The position numbers were made by a program, and so were the translations under genes. The notes beneath the pieces were generated by a model. The model saw only the letters and a program-made list of their open reading frames with translations, was not told where the DNA came from and made no database searches. A DNA stretch of 64,000 nt from an uncultured Aquimonas sp. (GTDB lineage Bacteria > Pseudomonadota > Gammaproteobacteria > Xanthomonadales > Xanthomonadaceae): assembly GCF_937888285.1 (NCBI RefSeq), contig NZ_CALART010000020.1, positions 1 through 64,000 of the forward strand. Reading direction: 5' to 3'. Shown here one piece after another: positions 33,975 to 42,458 of the stretch. Numbering within the stretch: the stretch's first letter is position 1; the number at the start of each line of letters is the position of its first letter.

Positions 33975-35191
33975 TGTCTCCGCGCCGCGTAGTCATCACC
34001 GGGGCCGGCATCGTCAGCTGCCTGGGCAATGATCTGGCGACGGTCAGCGCGAACCTGCGCGCGGGCCGCTCGGGCATCCGCCGCTGCGAGGAGTTCGTCG
34101 ACGCCGGCCTGCGCAGCCAGATCGCGGGCGTGCCGGAAATCGATCTCGATGCCCGCATCGACCGCCGCGACCGCCGCTTCATGGGCGATGCCGCGGCCTA
34201 CGCCAGCGTCGCTCTCGACGACGCCATCGCCATGGCCGGGCTCGCGCCCAGCCAGATCAGCCACCCGCGCACCGGCCTGGTCATGGGCTCGGGCGGCGGT
34301 TCGCCGGCGCACCAGATCGAAGCCGCCGACACGCTGCGCAGCAAGGGCGTACGCCGGGTCGGGCCTTACCAGGTCACCCGCACCATGGCGTCCACCGTCT
34401 CAGCCTGTCTGGCGACGCGCTTCAAGGTGCGCGGCATCAACTACTCGATCAGCTCGGCCTGCGCGACCTCGGCGCACTGCATCGGCGCCGCCGCCCAGCA
34501 GATCGCCTGGGGCCTGCAGGACGTGATGTTCGCCGGTGGCGGCGAAGAGAACTCCTGGGGCATGGCCAGTCTGTTCGACGGCATGGGCGCGTTGTCCACC
34601 AAACGCAATGAGACGCCTGAAGCCGCCTCGCGCGCCTATGACGCCGACCGCGACGGCTTCGTCATCGCCGGCGGCGGCGGCGCGCTGGTGCTGGAAGCGC
34701 TTGAACACGCGCAGGCCCGCGGCGCGCGCATCCTCGCCGAGATCGTCGGCTATGGCGCGACCTCGGACGGCGCCGACATGGTGGCGCCCTCGGGTGAAGG
34801 CGCAGTCGCCTGCATGCGCCAGGCCATCGCCGGTCTGGAGCAGCCCATCGACTACATCAACACCCACGGCACCTCGACGCCGCTGGGAGACCTCACCGAG
34901 CTGCGGGCGCTTCGCGAAGTGTTCGGCGACTCCATGCCGCCGTTCTCGTCGACCAAGTCGCTGTCCGGCCATTCGCTGGGCGCCGCCGGCGTGCACGAGG
35001 CGATCTACTGCCTCGCCATGCTCGAAGGCGGCTTCATGGCCGGCTCGGCCAATGTGGACACGCCGGACGAAGGCGTGGGCAAGGCGCCGCTGCTGCGCGC
35101 GAGCCGCGAGGCCTCGCTGCGGACGGTGCTGTCGAACAGCTTCGGCTTTGGCGGCACCAATGCCTGCCTGGTGCTGCAGCGCATGCCCTGA
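33974..35191 (+). CDS. fabB: 3-oxoacyl-ACP synthase I FabB
   Basis: This 405-residue condensing enzyme elongates the cis-3-decenoyl product of FabA. The catalytic triad is C163 (SISSACATSAH), H298 (NTHGTSTPLGD) and H333 (SGHSLGAAG), at the same numbers as in E. coli FabB. The pairing with fabA distinguishes it from FabF. A strong terminator follows. Confidence 0.97.
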   Translation: MSPRRVVITGAGIVSCLGNDLATVSANLRAGRSGIRRCEEFVDAGLRSQIAGVPEIDLDARIDRRDRRFMGDAAAYASVALDDAIAMAGLAPSQISHPRTGLVMGSGGGSPAHQIEAADTLRSKGVRRVGPYQVTRTMASTVSACLATRFKVRGINYSISSACATSAHCIGAAAQQIAWGLQDVMFAGGGEENSWGMASLFDGMGALSTKRNETPEAASRAYDADRDGFVIAGGGGALVLEALEHAQARGARILAEIVGYGATSDGADMVAPSGEGAVACMRQAIAGLEQPIDYINTHGTSTPLGDLTELRALREVFGDSMPPFSSTKSLSGHSLGAAGVHEAIYCLAMLEGGFMAGSANVDTPDEGVGKAPLLRASREASLRTVLSNSFGFGGTNACLVLQRMP

Positions 35192-35219
35192 GCTGCTGGG
35201 AATCAGCGAAGAGGCAAAA

Positions 35220-35247
35220 GAAAACCCCGGGCAAGCCCGGGGTTTTC
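35220..35247. terminator. bidirectional terminator between fabB and the TonB receptor
   Basis: GAAAACCCCGGGC and GCCCGGGGTTTTC form a perfect 13-bp inverted repeat around AA. A-runs and T-runs at both ends let it work on either strand, between the convergent fabB and the - strand receptor. Confidence 0.92.
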
Positions 35248-35309
35248 CGTATGCAGCCAAGTCTGTTCGGAGAGCCCGCCCGGCTCATGGACCGGGCGGG
35301 CCGCCTTGA

Positions 35310-38285
35310 TCAGAACTTGTAGGTGAAGCCGGCGTACATGTAGCGACCCACGTTGTCGTAGTACGCGGTGCCCAGATCCGAGCCGAAGTAGTTCAGCGGC
35401 GGATCCTTGTCGAACACGTTGTCTGCACCCACGTAGGCCGACAGGCCGGACTCGCCGAAGGCGTAGCTCAGCTGCAGGTTGTGGTAGACCCAGCTGCCAT
35501 TCTTGATGGGGCTGGTCTGGCCCGGGTTGCTGTTGTAGCTGTCCGGACGCACGCGCAGGTTGCCGTCGACGTAGTTCATGTCCCACGACGCCGACCAGTT
35601 GCCATGGGCGTACTTGGTCTGGAAGTTGGCGCGCCAGCGCGGGTTGGTGACGAAGGTGACGTACTCGATGTACTCGGTCGGGAAGTCCTGGAAGGCCCAC
35701 TCGCGCGACTGGATCATGCGGGTACCGACGAAGCGCAGGCTGGTGTCGCCACCCAGCAGGGCGAAGCGGTAGTCCATTTCCAGGTCGACGCCGGTGCGGC
35801 GCGACTTCGCCAGGTTCTCGTTGATCGCCACCCAGTTGGTGATGCTGTACTCGGGGAACTGGCGACCCTGCGCGTCGGTGAAGCCGCCGACCGGCGCACG
35901 CGTGATGGCCTGGCAGAACACGTTGTTCTGCACGCCGCCCGGGGAGTCGGCGCAGCGGGTGGCGTTGATCTGCGCGGTCACCGCGCCGATCGCGTCATCC
36001 AGGGTCACGCGCCAGTAGTCGACCGACATGCCGAAGCCTTCGAAGAACTCGGGCTGCCAGACGAAGCCGATGGAGATCGTCTCGGCTTCTTCCGGCTTCA
36101 GGTTCGGGTTGCCGCCGCTGACGCCCGGACGGTTGGCCGAGTAGGTGTCGACCCAGCCCACCGGCACGCCCAGCGCGGTGCAGTTGGCCTGGCGCAGGGC
36201 CTGGTTAGCCGCAGTGGCCGGACGGTTGGGGTTGGTGCTCTGGTAGTTGCAGGGGTCGTTGATGGTGGCGAAGTTCTGCGACTGCGGGTTGAACAGCTCG
36301 CCGATGCTGGGCACGCGCACGGCCTGGGCCGTGGTGGTGCGCATGCGCAGCGTGCTGAAGATCTGCCAGTCGATGCCGACGTTCCAGGTGTTGGTCGAGC
36401 CCGCGGTGTTGTAGTCCGAGTAGCGGGCGGCGAGATCGATCGCGAGGCGCTCGACGCCGGGCAGGTCGGCCAGCACGGGAATGCTGGTTTCCGCGAACAC
36501 TTCTTCCACGTCGTAGCTGCCGCCACGGCTGGGAATCGCGTTCAGGAAGGTCAGGCCGAGCGCCGCCAGCGGATCGGTGTTCTCGCGGCTCTGCTCCTTG
36601 CGGTACTCGACACCGCCGGCGATACCGACGCTGCCCGCGGGCAGATCGAACAGGGCGCTGTTGGCCACCGAGGCCGACAGCACGGTCTGCTTGAGCTTGG
36701 AGGTGTTCAGCGAATTGGTGTTGAACCAGGCTGCCGCCGCGGGGTTGACCGCACCGTCGCCGAACACGCTGAAGGGCACGCAGCCGTTGCGCGCGAAGCT
36801 CGAGTAGACCGTGTTGGTGTGCGGGTTGATCGCGGTCGGGTCGATGCTGGTGCGGCAGACCAGGGCGCCGGTGGAGTCACGCACCACGTCCATGCCCGCG
36901 TGCCAACGCTCGTTGATGCGGTTGTTGACGTTCAGGCGATCGATGCTCGACTGACCGTAGGTCACCGAGGTGTCGTAACTCCAGCCGTCGCCGAAGAAGC
37001 CTTCGACGCCCACCACGAAACGCGCCATCTGACGGGTGACATCCTCGCCGCGGCGGCCGGCGTCGACGTTGAAGCGGCTGATCTGCAGCTGGGTCAGGTT
37101 GTTCGCATCCATCAGCGCGCCCAGCGCCGGCGTCACGAAGGCGTTGTTGCGCAGGATGCGGATCGGCTGGTCGAAGGAAGGCTGGCCGAAGAACTGGGAC
37201 TGGGTGCGGCTGTACTTGCCTTCGAAGATCAGGCGATGGTCTTCGCTCATGTCGAAGTTCATCAGCGTGTTGACGCTGAGGCGGTCGAAGGCCGGCTGCA
37301 GGTCAGCCACGCCGTTCAGGTCGACGAAGTCGCAGTCCACGCAGGAGGTCGCGCTGATCACGCGGCCGTCATAGCGCTGGCGGCGGAAGCTGCCGTCCGG
37401 GTTGAAGGTGTAGCGGTTGGTCGGATTCGCCGGGTTGAATGCGCCGATGGTGAAGGTGCCGGCAGTCGAGATCGAGTGGTTGCCGCCCGGACGGGCCGGC
37501 ACGTTCTGCGGGTTGGACTCGCTGGGCGGACGCGAGGGGTCGAAGTTCGGGTTGGGCACGCTGACCCAGAACTCGCGACCAATCTCACGATTGCCGCGGC
37601 CGAAGCGGTCCTGCTTGCTGTACTCGATCGAGACCACCGCATTGCCGCGGCCCTCGCCGAAGTTGGCGCCGGCGGTGAAGCTGCCGAACGAACGCGAGAA
37701 ATCGCCCTCGCTGGCTTCGCCGGTCTGGGCGCGCACTTCGTAGCCTTCGAACGAGCGCTTCAGGATGAAGTTGACGACACCGGCGATGGCGTCGGCGCCG
37801 TACACAGCCGAAGCGCCACCGGTGATGATTTCAACACGCTCGATCAGCTCGACCGGAATCGTGTTGGTGTCGACGGCGGTGGAGCCCGGCGAACCGCCCA
37901 CGTGGCGACGGCCGTTGACCAGCACCAGGGTGCGCGCAGTGCCCATGCCGCGCAGATCGAGCAGGCCGAGGCCGGCGGTACCGATGAAGCGGGTGGAGTT
38001 GCCGAGCGTGTAGTTGGGCGCCAGCTGCGGCAGGCGGGTCATCAGGTCACCGATGGTGACGGCGCCGGTCGCGCGGATTTCTTCCGAGCTCAGCGAGGTG
38101 ACCGGCGAGGGCGTGATGAAACCTTCACGGGCGATACGCGAACCGGTGACGGTGATCTGGTCCAGAACCTTCTCTTCGTCACCGCTGTTGCGGTTCTGGG
38201 CGGACGCAACGCCGACACCGGCCAGCATGGCGCTGGTGACGGCGGTGGCGAGCAGGCTGCGGCGGGCTGTGCTGTTGACGTACAT
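35310..38285 (-). CDS. TonB-dependent receptor (large, Oar/CirA-like)
   Basis: This outer-membrane receptor has about 991 residues. The signal peptide (RRSLLATAVTSAMLAGVGVASA) is followed by a TonB-box-like stretch (VLDQITVTGSRI) and a plug (DLMTRLPQLAPNYTLGNS; GGASAVYGADAIAGVVNFILKR). The barrel contains Cys pairs (SCVDCDF) and ends in MYAGFTYKF. It lacks the carboxypeptidase-like domain of the receptor at 29296. The substrate is unknown. ATG 38285 is chosen because AAGGGGAAG precedes it; ATG 38324 is an in-frame alternative. A CRP-like site lies 112 bp upstream. Confidence 0.92.
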   Translation of the reverse strand: MYVNSTARRSLLATAVTSAMLAGVGVASAQNRNSGDEEKVLDQITVTGSRIAREGFITPSPVTSLSSEEIRATGAVTIGDLMTRLPQLAPNYTLGNSTRFIGTAGLGLLDLRGMGTARTLVLVNGRRHVGGSPGSTAVDTNTIPVELIERVEIITGGASAVYGADAIAGVVNFILKRSFEGYEVRAQTGEASEGDFSRSFGSFTAGANFGEGRGNAVVSIEYSKQDRFGRGNREIGREFWVSVPNPNFDPSRPPSESNPQNVPARPGGNHSISTAGTFTIGAFNPANPTNRYTFNPDGSFRRQRYDGRVISATSCVDCDFVDLNGVADLQPAFDRLSVNTLMNFDMSEDHRLIFEGKYSRTQSQFFGQPSFDQPIRILRNNAFVTPALGALMDANNLTQLQISRFNVDAGRRGEDVTRQMARFVVGVEGFFGDGWSYDTSVTYGQSSIDRLNVNNRINERWHAGMDVVRDSTGALVCRTSIDPTAINPHTNTVYSSFARNGCVPFSVFGDGAVNPAAAAWFNTNSLNTSKLKQTVLSASVANSALFDLPAGSVGIAGGVEYRKEQSRENTDPLAALGLTFLNAIPSRGGSYDVEEVFAETSIPVLADLPGVERLAIDLAARYSDYNTAGSTNTWNVGIDWQIFSTLRMRTTTAQAVRVPSIGELFNPQSQNFATINDPCNYQSTNPNRPATAANQALRQANCTALGVPVGWVDTYSANRPGVSGGNPNLKPEEAETISIGFVWQPEFFEGFGMSVDYWRVTLDDAIGAVTAQINATRCADSPGGVQNNVFCQAITRAPVGGFTDAQGRQFPEYSITNWVAINENLAKSRRTGVDLEMDYRFALLGGDTSLRFVGTRMIQSREWAFQDFPTEYIEYVTFVTNPRWRANFQTKYAHGNWSASWDMNYVDGNLRVRPDSYNSNPGQTSPIKNGSWVYHNLQLSYAFGESGLSAYVGADNVFDKDPPLNYFGSDLGTAYYDNVGRYMYAGFTYKF

Positions 38286-38396
38286 GGGCTTCCCCTTGGG
38301 TTTCGTGTAAGCGTCGCTGTGCAAGCGAGCCCGGGGAGTTTAACGGAACCGCAACAATGACTCCCTGCCAATAGTCACTGCCGGGCCGCCACCCAG

Positions 38397-38412
38397 AGTG
38401 ATTTACGTCACA
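38397..38412 (-). promoter_or_regulatory. CRP/Clp-like binding site upstream of the TonB receptor
   Basis: On the - strand the site reads TGTGA-CGTAAA-TCACT, nine of ten conserved positions of the CRP consensus TGTGA-N6-TCACA. Xanthomonads have a CRP homologue (Clp) that recognises the same half-sites. It is 112 bp before the receptor start. Confidence 0.55.
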
Positions 38413-38669
38413 CTTTTGTCTTCCGGCGCAGCGCCATGAAGTCACCGACGGGGCGACAAGGTCGTGTCGACGCTCGCTTGCGGTGCACTGACGTCCGTGA
38501 TGGAAGCATCGCGCAACGAGCCGATGCCCGTTGCCAGAGCGAGGGCGCGCAGACGTACCCCACACAGCCGCACGCAGCCTTGCGACGTCAAAGCGTGCTC
38601 AAGCCTGGGAAGTGTGGACGCCTGTAGTTGCCCGGCGTACCCGTCGCTCGACGCGGAGCTCAGAGGCTC
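38413..38669. other. intergenic region with no recognised feature
   Basis: This is the remainder of the 384-bp gap between the TonB receptor start and the maiA stop. I see no convincing gene, RNA, repeat or terminator here. Short open frames lack ribosome-binding sites and family resemblance. Confidence 0.5.
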
Positions 38670-39332
38670 TCAGGCCACCGGCGCATCCGGCTGGCGCTCC
38701 GGCGCCGCCTGCTGGAAGGCCGGCAGGGCGAGGCAGTGGCTTTCGATGCGCAGCAGGGTCGGATAGGGCGTCAGATCCATCTGCAGCCGCCGCGCGTTGT
38801 ACAGCTGCGGCACCAGGCAGCAGTCGGCGATGCTGGGCATCTCGCCCTCGCAGTACTCGCCGGTCGAAGGGTTGTCGAACACCAGGGCCTCAAAGGCAGC
38901 CAAGCCTTCGGCGATCCAGTGGCGGGACCAGGCCTCGCGCCGCGCTTGATCGACATCGAGTTCGCGCTCCAGGTACTGCTGCACGCGCAGGTTGGCCAGC
39001 GGATGCACGTCGCAGGCGATCAGTTGGGCCAGCGCGCGCACGCGCGCACGGTCACGCGCCATGGCGGGCAGCAGGGGCACCGCAGGGAAGCTTTCGTCCA
39101 GGTATTCGATGATCGCCAGCGACTGCCGGATCGCACGCTCGCCGTCGAGCAGGACCGGCACCAGCGCCTGCGGATTGATCTCGCGGAACTCGGGCGCGCG
39201 CTGTTCACCGCCGTTGTTCAGCAGGTGGACCGGCTTCTGCGCATAGGCCAGGCCCTTAAGGTGCAGGGCGATGCGGACGCGATAGGCGGCGCTGGAGCGC
39301 CAGTAGCTGTACAGGCTCAGCATCTCGCTCAT
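38670..39332 (-). CDS. maiA: maleylacetoacetate isomerase
   Basis: This 220-residue zeta-class glutathione-S-transferase relative converts maleylacetoacetate to fumarylacetoacetate. The N-terminus YSYWRSSAAYRVRIALHLKG matches the family's SSxxxRVRIAL motif, with the usual Cys replaced by Ala as in many bacterial members. NPQALVPVLLDG and RQSLAIIEYLDE follow. ATG 39332 has AGGGAGAGG upstream. It is the last gene of the homogentisate cluster. Confidence 0.92.
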   Translation of the reverse strand: MSEMLSLYSYWRSSAAYRVRIALHLKGLAYAQKPVHLLNNGGEQRAPEFREINPQALVPVLLDGERAIRQSLAIIEYLDESFPAVPLLPAMARDRARVRALAQLIACDVHPLANLRVQQYLERELDVDQARREAWSRHWIAEGLAAFEALVFDNPSTGEYCEGEMPSIADCCLVPQLYNARRLQMDLTPYPTLLRIESHCLALPAFQQAAPERQPDAPVA

Positions 39333-39470
39333 CGCGCCTCTCCCTGATCCGATGTGATCGATGTCACGGAAATCTACGCGCCTCGGCACGGGCGAATCAA
39401 CACACCACCTCTTGCGCGGCCACCGCCGGCAGGGAGTGCGCGGCGGCGGCCGTGTCGCAGGCGCGGGCGC

Positions 39471-40463
39471 TCAGCCCTGCTGCATGACCTGGTCGATGGC
39501 ACCGAAGATCGAGCGTCCGTCGCGGTCGAGCATCTCGATGCGCACGCGGTCGCCAAACTTCATGAAGGGCGTACTGGGCTTGCCGTCGCGGATGATCTCC
39601 AGCATGCGCTTCTCGGCCAGGCACGAGGCACCCTTGCCCTCGTCCTCGTTGGCCACGGTGCCCGAGCCGACGAGGCTGCCGGCCACCAGCGGGCGGGTCT
39701 TGGCGGCATGCGCGATCAGCTGGGCGAAGCTGAACTGCATGTCGACGCCGGCTTCGGGCGCGCCGAACCACTCGCCGTTGATGTGGCTGAGCAGCGGCAG
39801 GTGGACCTTGCTGTCCCGCCAGGCCTCGCCCAGTTCGTCCGGAGTGACGAACACCGGCGACAAGGTCGAGCGCGGCTTCGACTGCAGGAAGCCGAAGCCC
39901 TTGGCCAGTTCATCCGGAATCAGGTTGCGCAAGGAAACGTCGTTGATCAGCCCGACCAGCTGGATGTGGCCGGCCGCGGCCTCGGCCGACACGCCCATCG
40001 GCACGTCGTCGGTGACCACCACCACCTCGGCCTCGAGGTCGATGCCGAAGGCCTCATCCGGCACGCGCACCGGGTCGTTCGGGCCGTAGAAGCCGGCGCC
40101 GACCGCGTGGTACATCAGCGGATCGACGTAGAAGCTCTCGGGCACGGTGGCGCCGCGCGCGCGGCGCACGCGCTCGACGTGCGGCAGGTAGGCCGAGCCA
40201 TCGACGAACTCATAGGCGCGCGGCAGCGGCGCCGCCAGCGCGGCGGTGTCGAAGGCGAACACGGCCTGGCCTTCGACGCTGTCGGCGCCGGACTGCAGCT
40301 GCTCGTACACGGCGTTCAGGCGCGGCGCGGTCACGCTCCAGTCCTCCAGCGCGCGCTGCAGGGTCGACGCGATCTGCGGCACGCGCACCGCACGGCTCAG
40401 CTCGCGGTTGACGACGATGAGGCTGCCGTCGCGGCCGCCTTCCTTGAGGCTTGCAAGTTTCAT
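39471..40463 (-). CDS. fumarylacetoacetate hydrolase family protein (fumarylacetoacetase)
   Basis: This 330-residue enzyme would cleave fumarylacetoacetate to fumarate and acetoacetate, the last step of tyrosine breakdown. It has an N-terminal FAH-like domain and the C-terminal catalytic domain with EAEVVVVTDDVPMG, NDVSLRNLIPDE and a VGSGTVANEDEG loop. The short bacterial type differs from the 420-residue eukaryote-like FahA. ATG 40463 follows AAGGA. It lies 46 nt after hmgA. Confidence 0.88.
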   Translation of the reverse strand: MKLASLKEGGRDGSLIVVNRELSRAVRVPQIASTLQRALEDWSVTAPRLNAVYEQLQSGADSVEGQAVFAFDTAALAAPLPRAYEFVDGSAYLPHVERVRRARGATVPESFYVDPLMYHAVGAGFYGPNDPVRVPDEAFGIDLEAEVVVVTDDVPMGVSAEAAAGHIQLVGLINDVSLRNLIPDELAKGFGFLQSKPRSTLSPVFVTPDELGEAWRDSKVHLPLLSHINGEWFGAPEAGVDMQFSFAQLIAHAAKTRPLVAGSLVGSGTVANEDEGKGASCLAEKRMLEIIRDGKPSTPFMKFGDRVRIEMLDRDGRSIFGAIDQVMQQG

Positions 40464-40509
40464 TGCGTGTCCTTGGTGCTTGGCGGCCGGAATCCGCAGG
40501 CCGTAGGGA

Positions 40510-41808
40510 TCAGGGCTTGGCAGGGTCGAAGTTCGCGGTGAGGCCGGCCCAGCAGTCGGGGTAGTCACGCTGGCGATGCGCCGCCTCGACCGCCTGCTTG
40601 GTCGGCCGGATCACCCGCGGTGCCTCGAACATGAAGGCCATGGTATCGGTGATCACATCGGGCTTGGACAGGTCGGCCTTCGAGGCCTTCTCGAAGGTAG
40701 CCGCATCGGGGCCGTGGCCGGTCATGCAGTTGTGCAGGGAGGCCCCGCCCGGCACGAAGCCCTCGACCTTGGCGTCGTAGGCGCCGTGCACCAGGCCCAT
40801 GAATTCGCTGGCGACGTTGCGATGGAACCAGGGCGGACGGAAGGTGTCCTGCGCCACCAGCCAGCGCGGCGGGAAGATCACGAAGTCGAGGTTGCTCACG
40901 CCTTCCGCCTCGCCCGGCGAATGCAGCACGAGAAAGATCGACGGGTCCGGATGGTCGTAGCTGATCGAGCCGATGGTGTTGAAGCGGCGCAGGTCGTAGC
41001 GGTAGGGCGCGTAGTTGCCGTGCCAGGCAACCACGTCCAGCGGGCTGTGGCCGATCGGCGCCCGCCACAGCTGGCCCTGGAACTTGGCGATCAGCTCGAA
41101 GCTGCCCTCGCGCTGCTCATAGCGCGCCACCGGCGTTTCGAAATCGCGTGGGTTGGCCAGGCCGTTGCTGCCGATCACGCCGAGGTCCGGAAGTTTCAGC
41201 AGGGCGCCGAAGTTCTCGCAGACATAGCCCCGTGCTTCGCCATCGGGAAGGCTGAGCGTGAAGCGCACCCCGCGCGGCAGCACCGCGATCTGCTGCGGCT
41301 CGACGTCGACCCGGCCGAGCTCGGTGTCGATGCACAGCCGACCCAGCTGCGGAACGACCAGCAGCTCGCTGTCGGCGCTGTAGAAGTAGCGGTCGACCAT
41401 GTCGCGGTTGGCGGCGTACAGGTGCACGGCCATGCCTGAAGCATCCGGCCCACCGTTGCCGCCCATCGTGAACAGGCCATCGACGAAATCGGTGGGTTGC
41501 GTCGGCAGTGGCAGCGGGCTCCAGCGGTACTGCTCGGGGCTGGCCGCGATCGCGTCGAAGCGATTGTGGAAGCGCGGCTGCGCGTAGGGCTCGAAGCGGC
41601 CATGCAGGGCGGCCGGGCGGATGCGGTACATCCAGGTCCGCCGATTGGCGTGGCGCGGCGCGGTGAAAGCCGTGCCTGAGATCTGCTCGGCGTAGAGGCC
41701 GTAGGGACAGCGCTGCGGCGAGTTGCGGCCGACCGGCAGCGCCCCGGGCAGGGCTTCGGTGGCGAAGTCGTTGGCGAAGCCGGTGAGGTAGGGCGTGGCG
41801 GGCGTCAT
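40510..41808 (-). CDS. hmgA: homogentisate 1,2-dioxygenase
   Basis: This 432-residue non-haem iron dioxygenase opens the ring of homogentisate. It is full length and shows family blocks: GFANDFATEALPGALPVGRNSPQ near the N-terminus, VVAWHGNYAPYRYDL, PPRWLVAQDTFRPPWFHRN, FMGLVHGAYDAK and GASLHNCMTGHGPDA, which hold the His/Glu iron ligands. The DUF559 cassette lies directly upstream, between this gene and hpd. Confidence 0.97.
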   Translation of the reverse strand: MTPATPYLTGFANDFATEALPGALPVGRNSPQRCPYGLYAEQISGTAFTAPRHANRRTWMYRIRPAALHGRFEPYAQPRFHNRFDAIAASPEQYRWSPLPLPTQPTDFVDGLFTMGGNGGPDASGMAVHLYAANRDMVDRYFYSADSELLVVPQLGRLCIDTELGRVDVEPQQIAVLPRGVRFTLSLPDGEARGYVCENFGALLKLPDLGVIGSNGLANPRDFETPVARYEQREGSFELIAKFQGQLWRAPIGHSPLDVVAWHGNYAPYRYDLRRFNTIGSISYDHPDPSIFLVLHSPGEAEGVSNLDFVIFPPRWLVAQDTFRPPWFHRNVASEFMGLVHGAYDAKVEGFVPGGASLHNCMTGHGPDAATFEKASKADLSKPDVITDTMAFMFEAPRVIRPTKQAVEAAHRQRDYPDCWAGLTANFDPAKP

Positions 41809-41839
41809 GGCTGCGGTGTGCGGTCCTTTGGGGCTTGCG

Positions 41840-42256
41840 TCATGGCTGCGATTCTCGCGAGAGCCCCTCTCCCCGTGGGAGAGGGGTTGGGGAGAGCGTC
41901 CGGTCGTGCAGCGCGCTCCAGATCCGCGCCAGCACGTCTTCGGCTTGGGTCAGCACATCGTCGTTCCAGAAGCGCAGCAGCCGGAAGCCCGCGCGCTCAA
42001 GAAATCTGTTGCGTTCCGCGTCAATCTGCGGCGAATGCTGCGAGCCATCGAGTTCAACCACCAGCAACTGCGCCAAACAGACGAAGTCGACGACATAGGG
42101 CGGAAGCGGGTGCTGCCTGCGGAACTTGAAGCCGCCAAAGCGTCCGGCGCGCAGGTGGTACCAGAGCGCCTGTTCCGCATCGGTCATGGTCTGGCGCAGG
42201 CAACGGGCCTTGTCGAGTGTTTCGGTCGGCAGCGGTGGAATGATGCGTTCGGCCAT
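41840..42256 (-). CDS. DUF559 endonuclease-domain protein (Vsr-like)
   Basis: This 138-residue protein of the DUF559 family is related to very-short-patch-repair (Vsr-type) endonucleases. Family positions are E28 (TDAEQALWYHLR), GGFKFRRQHPLPPYVVDFVC with D57, and E68 in VVELDGSQH. The last residues (about 120-132, LSPTPLPRGEGL) are encoded by the left inverted repeat, and the stop codon comes from flanking sequence beyond the repeat. ATG 42256 is the first start inside the repeats; an upstream in-frame ATG lies within the right repeat. The function in the cell is unknown. It interrupts the spacing of the hpd-hmgA operon, on the same strand. Confidence 0.85.
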   Translation of the reverse strand: MAERIIPPLPTETLDKARCLRQTMTDAEQALWYHLRAGRFGGFKFRRQHPLPPYVVDFVCLAQLLVVELDGSQHSPQIDAERNRFLERAGFRLLRFWNDDVLTQAEDVLARIWSALHDRTLSPTPLPRGEGLSRESQP

Positions 42257-42300
42257 ACCGGACCCTCTCCCCAACCCCTCTCCCACGGGGAGAGGGGCTC
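41861..42300. mobile_element. DUF559 cassette flanked by 36-bp perfect inverted repeats
   Basis: Positions 41861-41896 and 42265-42300 are exact reverse complements over 36 bp. Each repeat itself contains a hairpin, CCCCTCTCCC-CGT-GGGAGAGGGG. The 440-bp unit carries only the DUF559 gene. No target-site duplication is visible. The layout resembles a REP-flanked transposase unit, but with a Vsr-like nuclease instead; mobility is inferred. Confidence 0.7.
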
Positions 42301-42432
42301 AAATCAAGAGCTGCACGTCGACGCACGCATCTGAAGGCCGCCAACGCAGCGAGGTTTCAAAAGAACCCGACTCGCACTTGGCACAGGAGCGCCCTTGCAC
42401 TGCCGAATCCGGAGCAGCGAGCATCGCCCCAC

Positions 42433-42455
42433 CAATCCCGAATCCCCAATCCCGG
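42433..42455 (-). repeat. solo arm of the GGGATTCGGGATTC repeat
   Basis: CAATCCCGAATCCCCAATCC-type heptads lie just beyond the hpd stop codon. No partner arm is visible within the 130 bp towards the DUF559 cassette. The rest of 42301-42432 holds nothing I recognise. Confidence 0.75.
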
Positions 42456-42458
42456 CTC

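Noticed and set aside
35481..38360. A 959-codon open frame on the + strand opposite the TonB receptor
   Set aside because: It has a Val/Arg/Ala/Gly-biased translation with no domain, exactly antisense to a complete TonB-dependent receptor.
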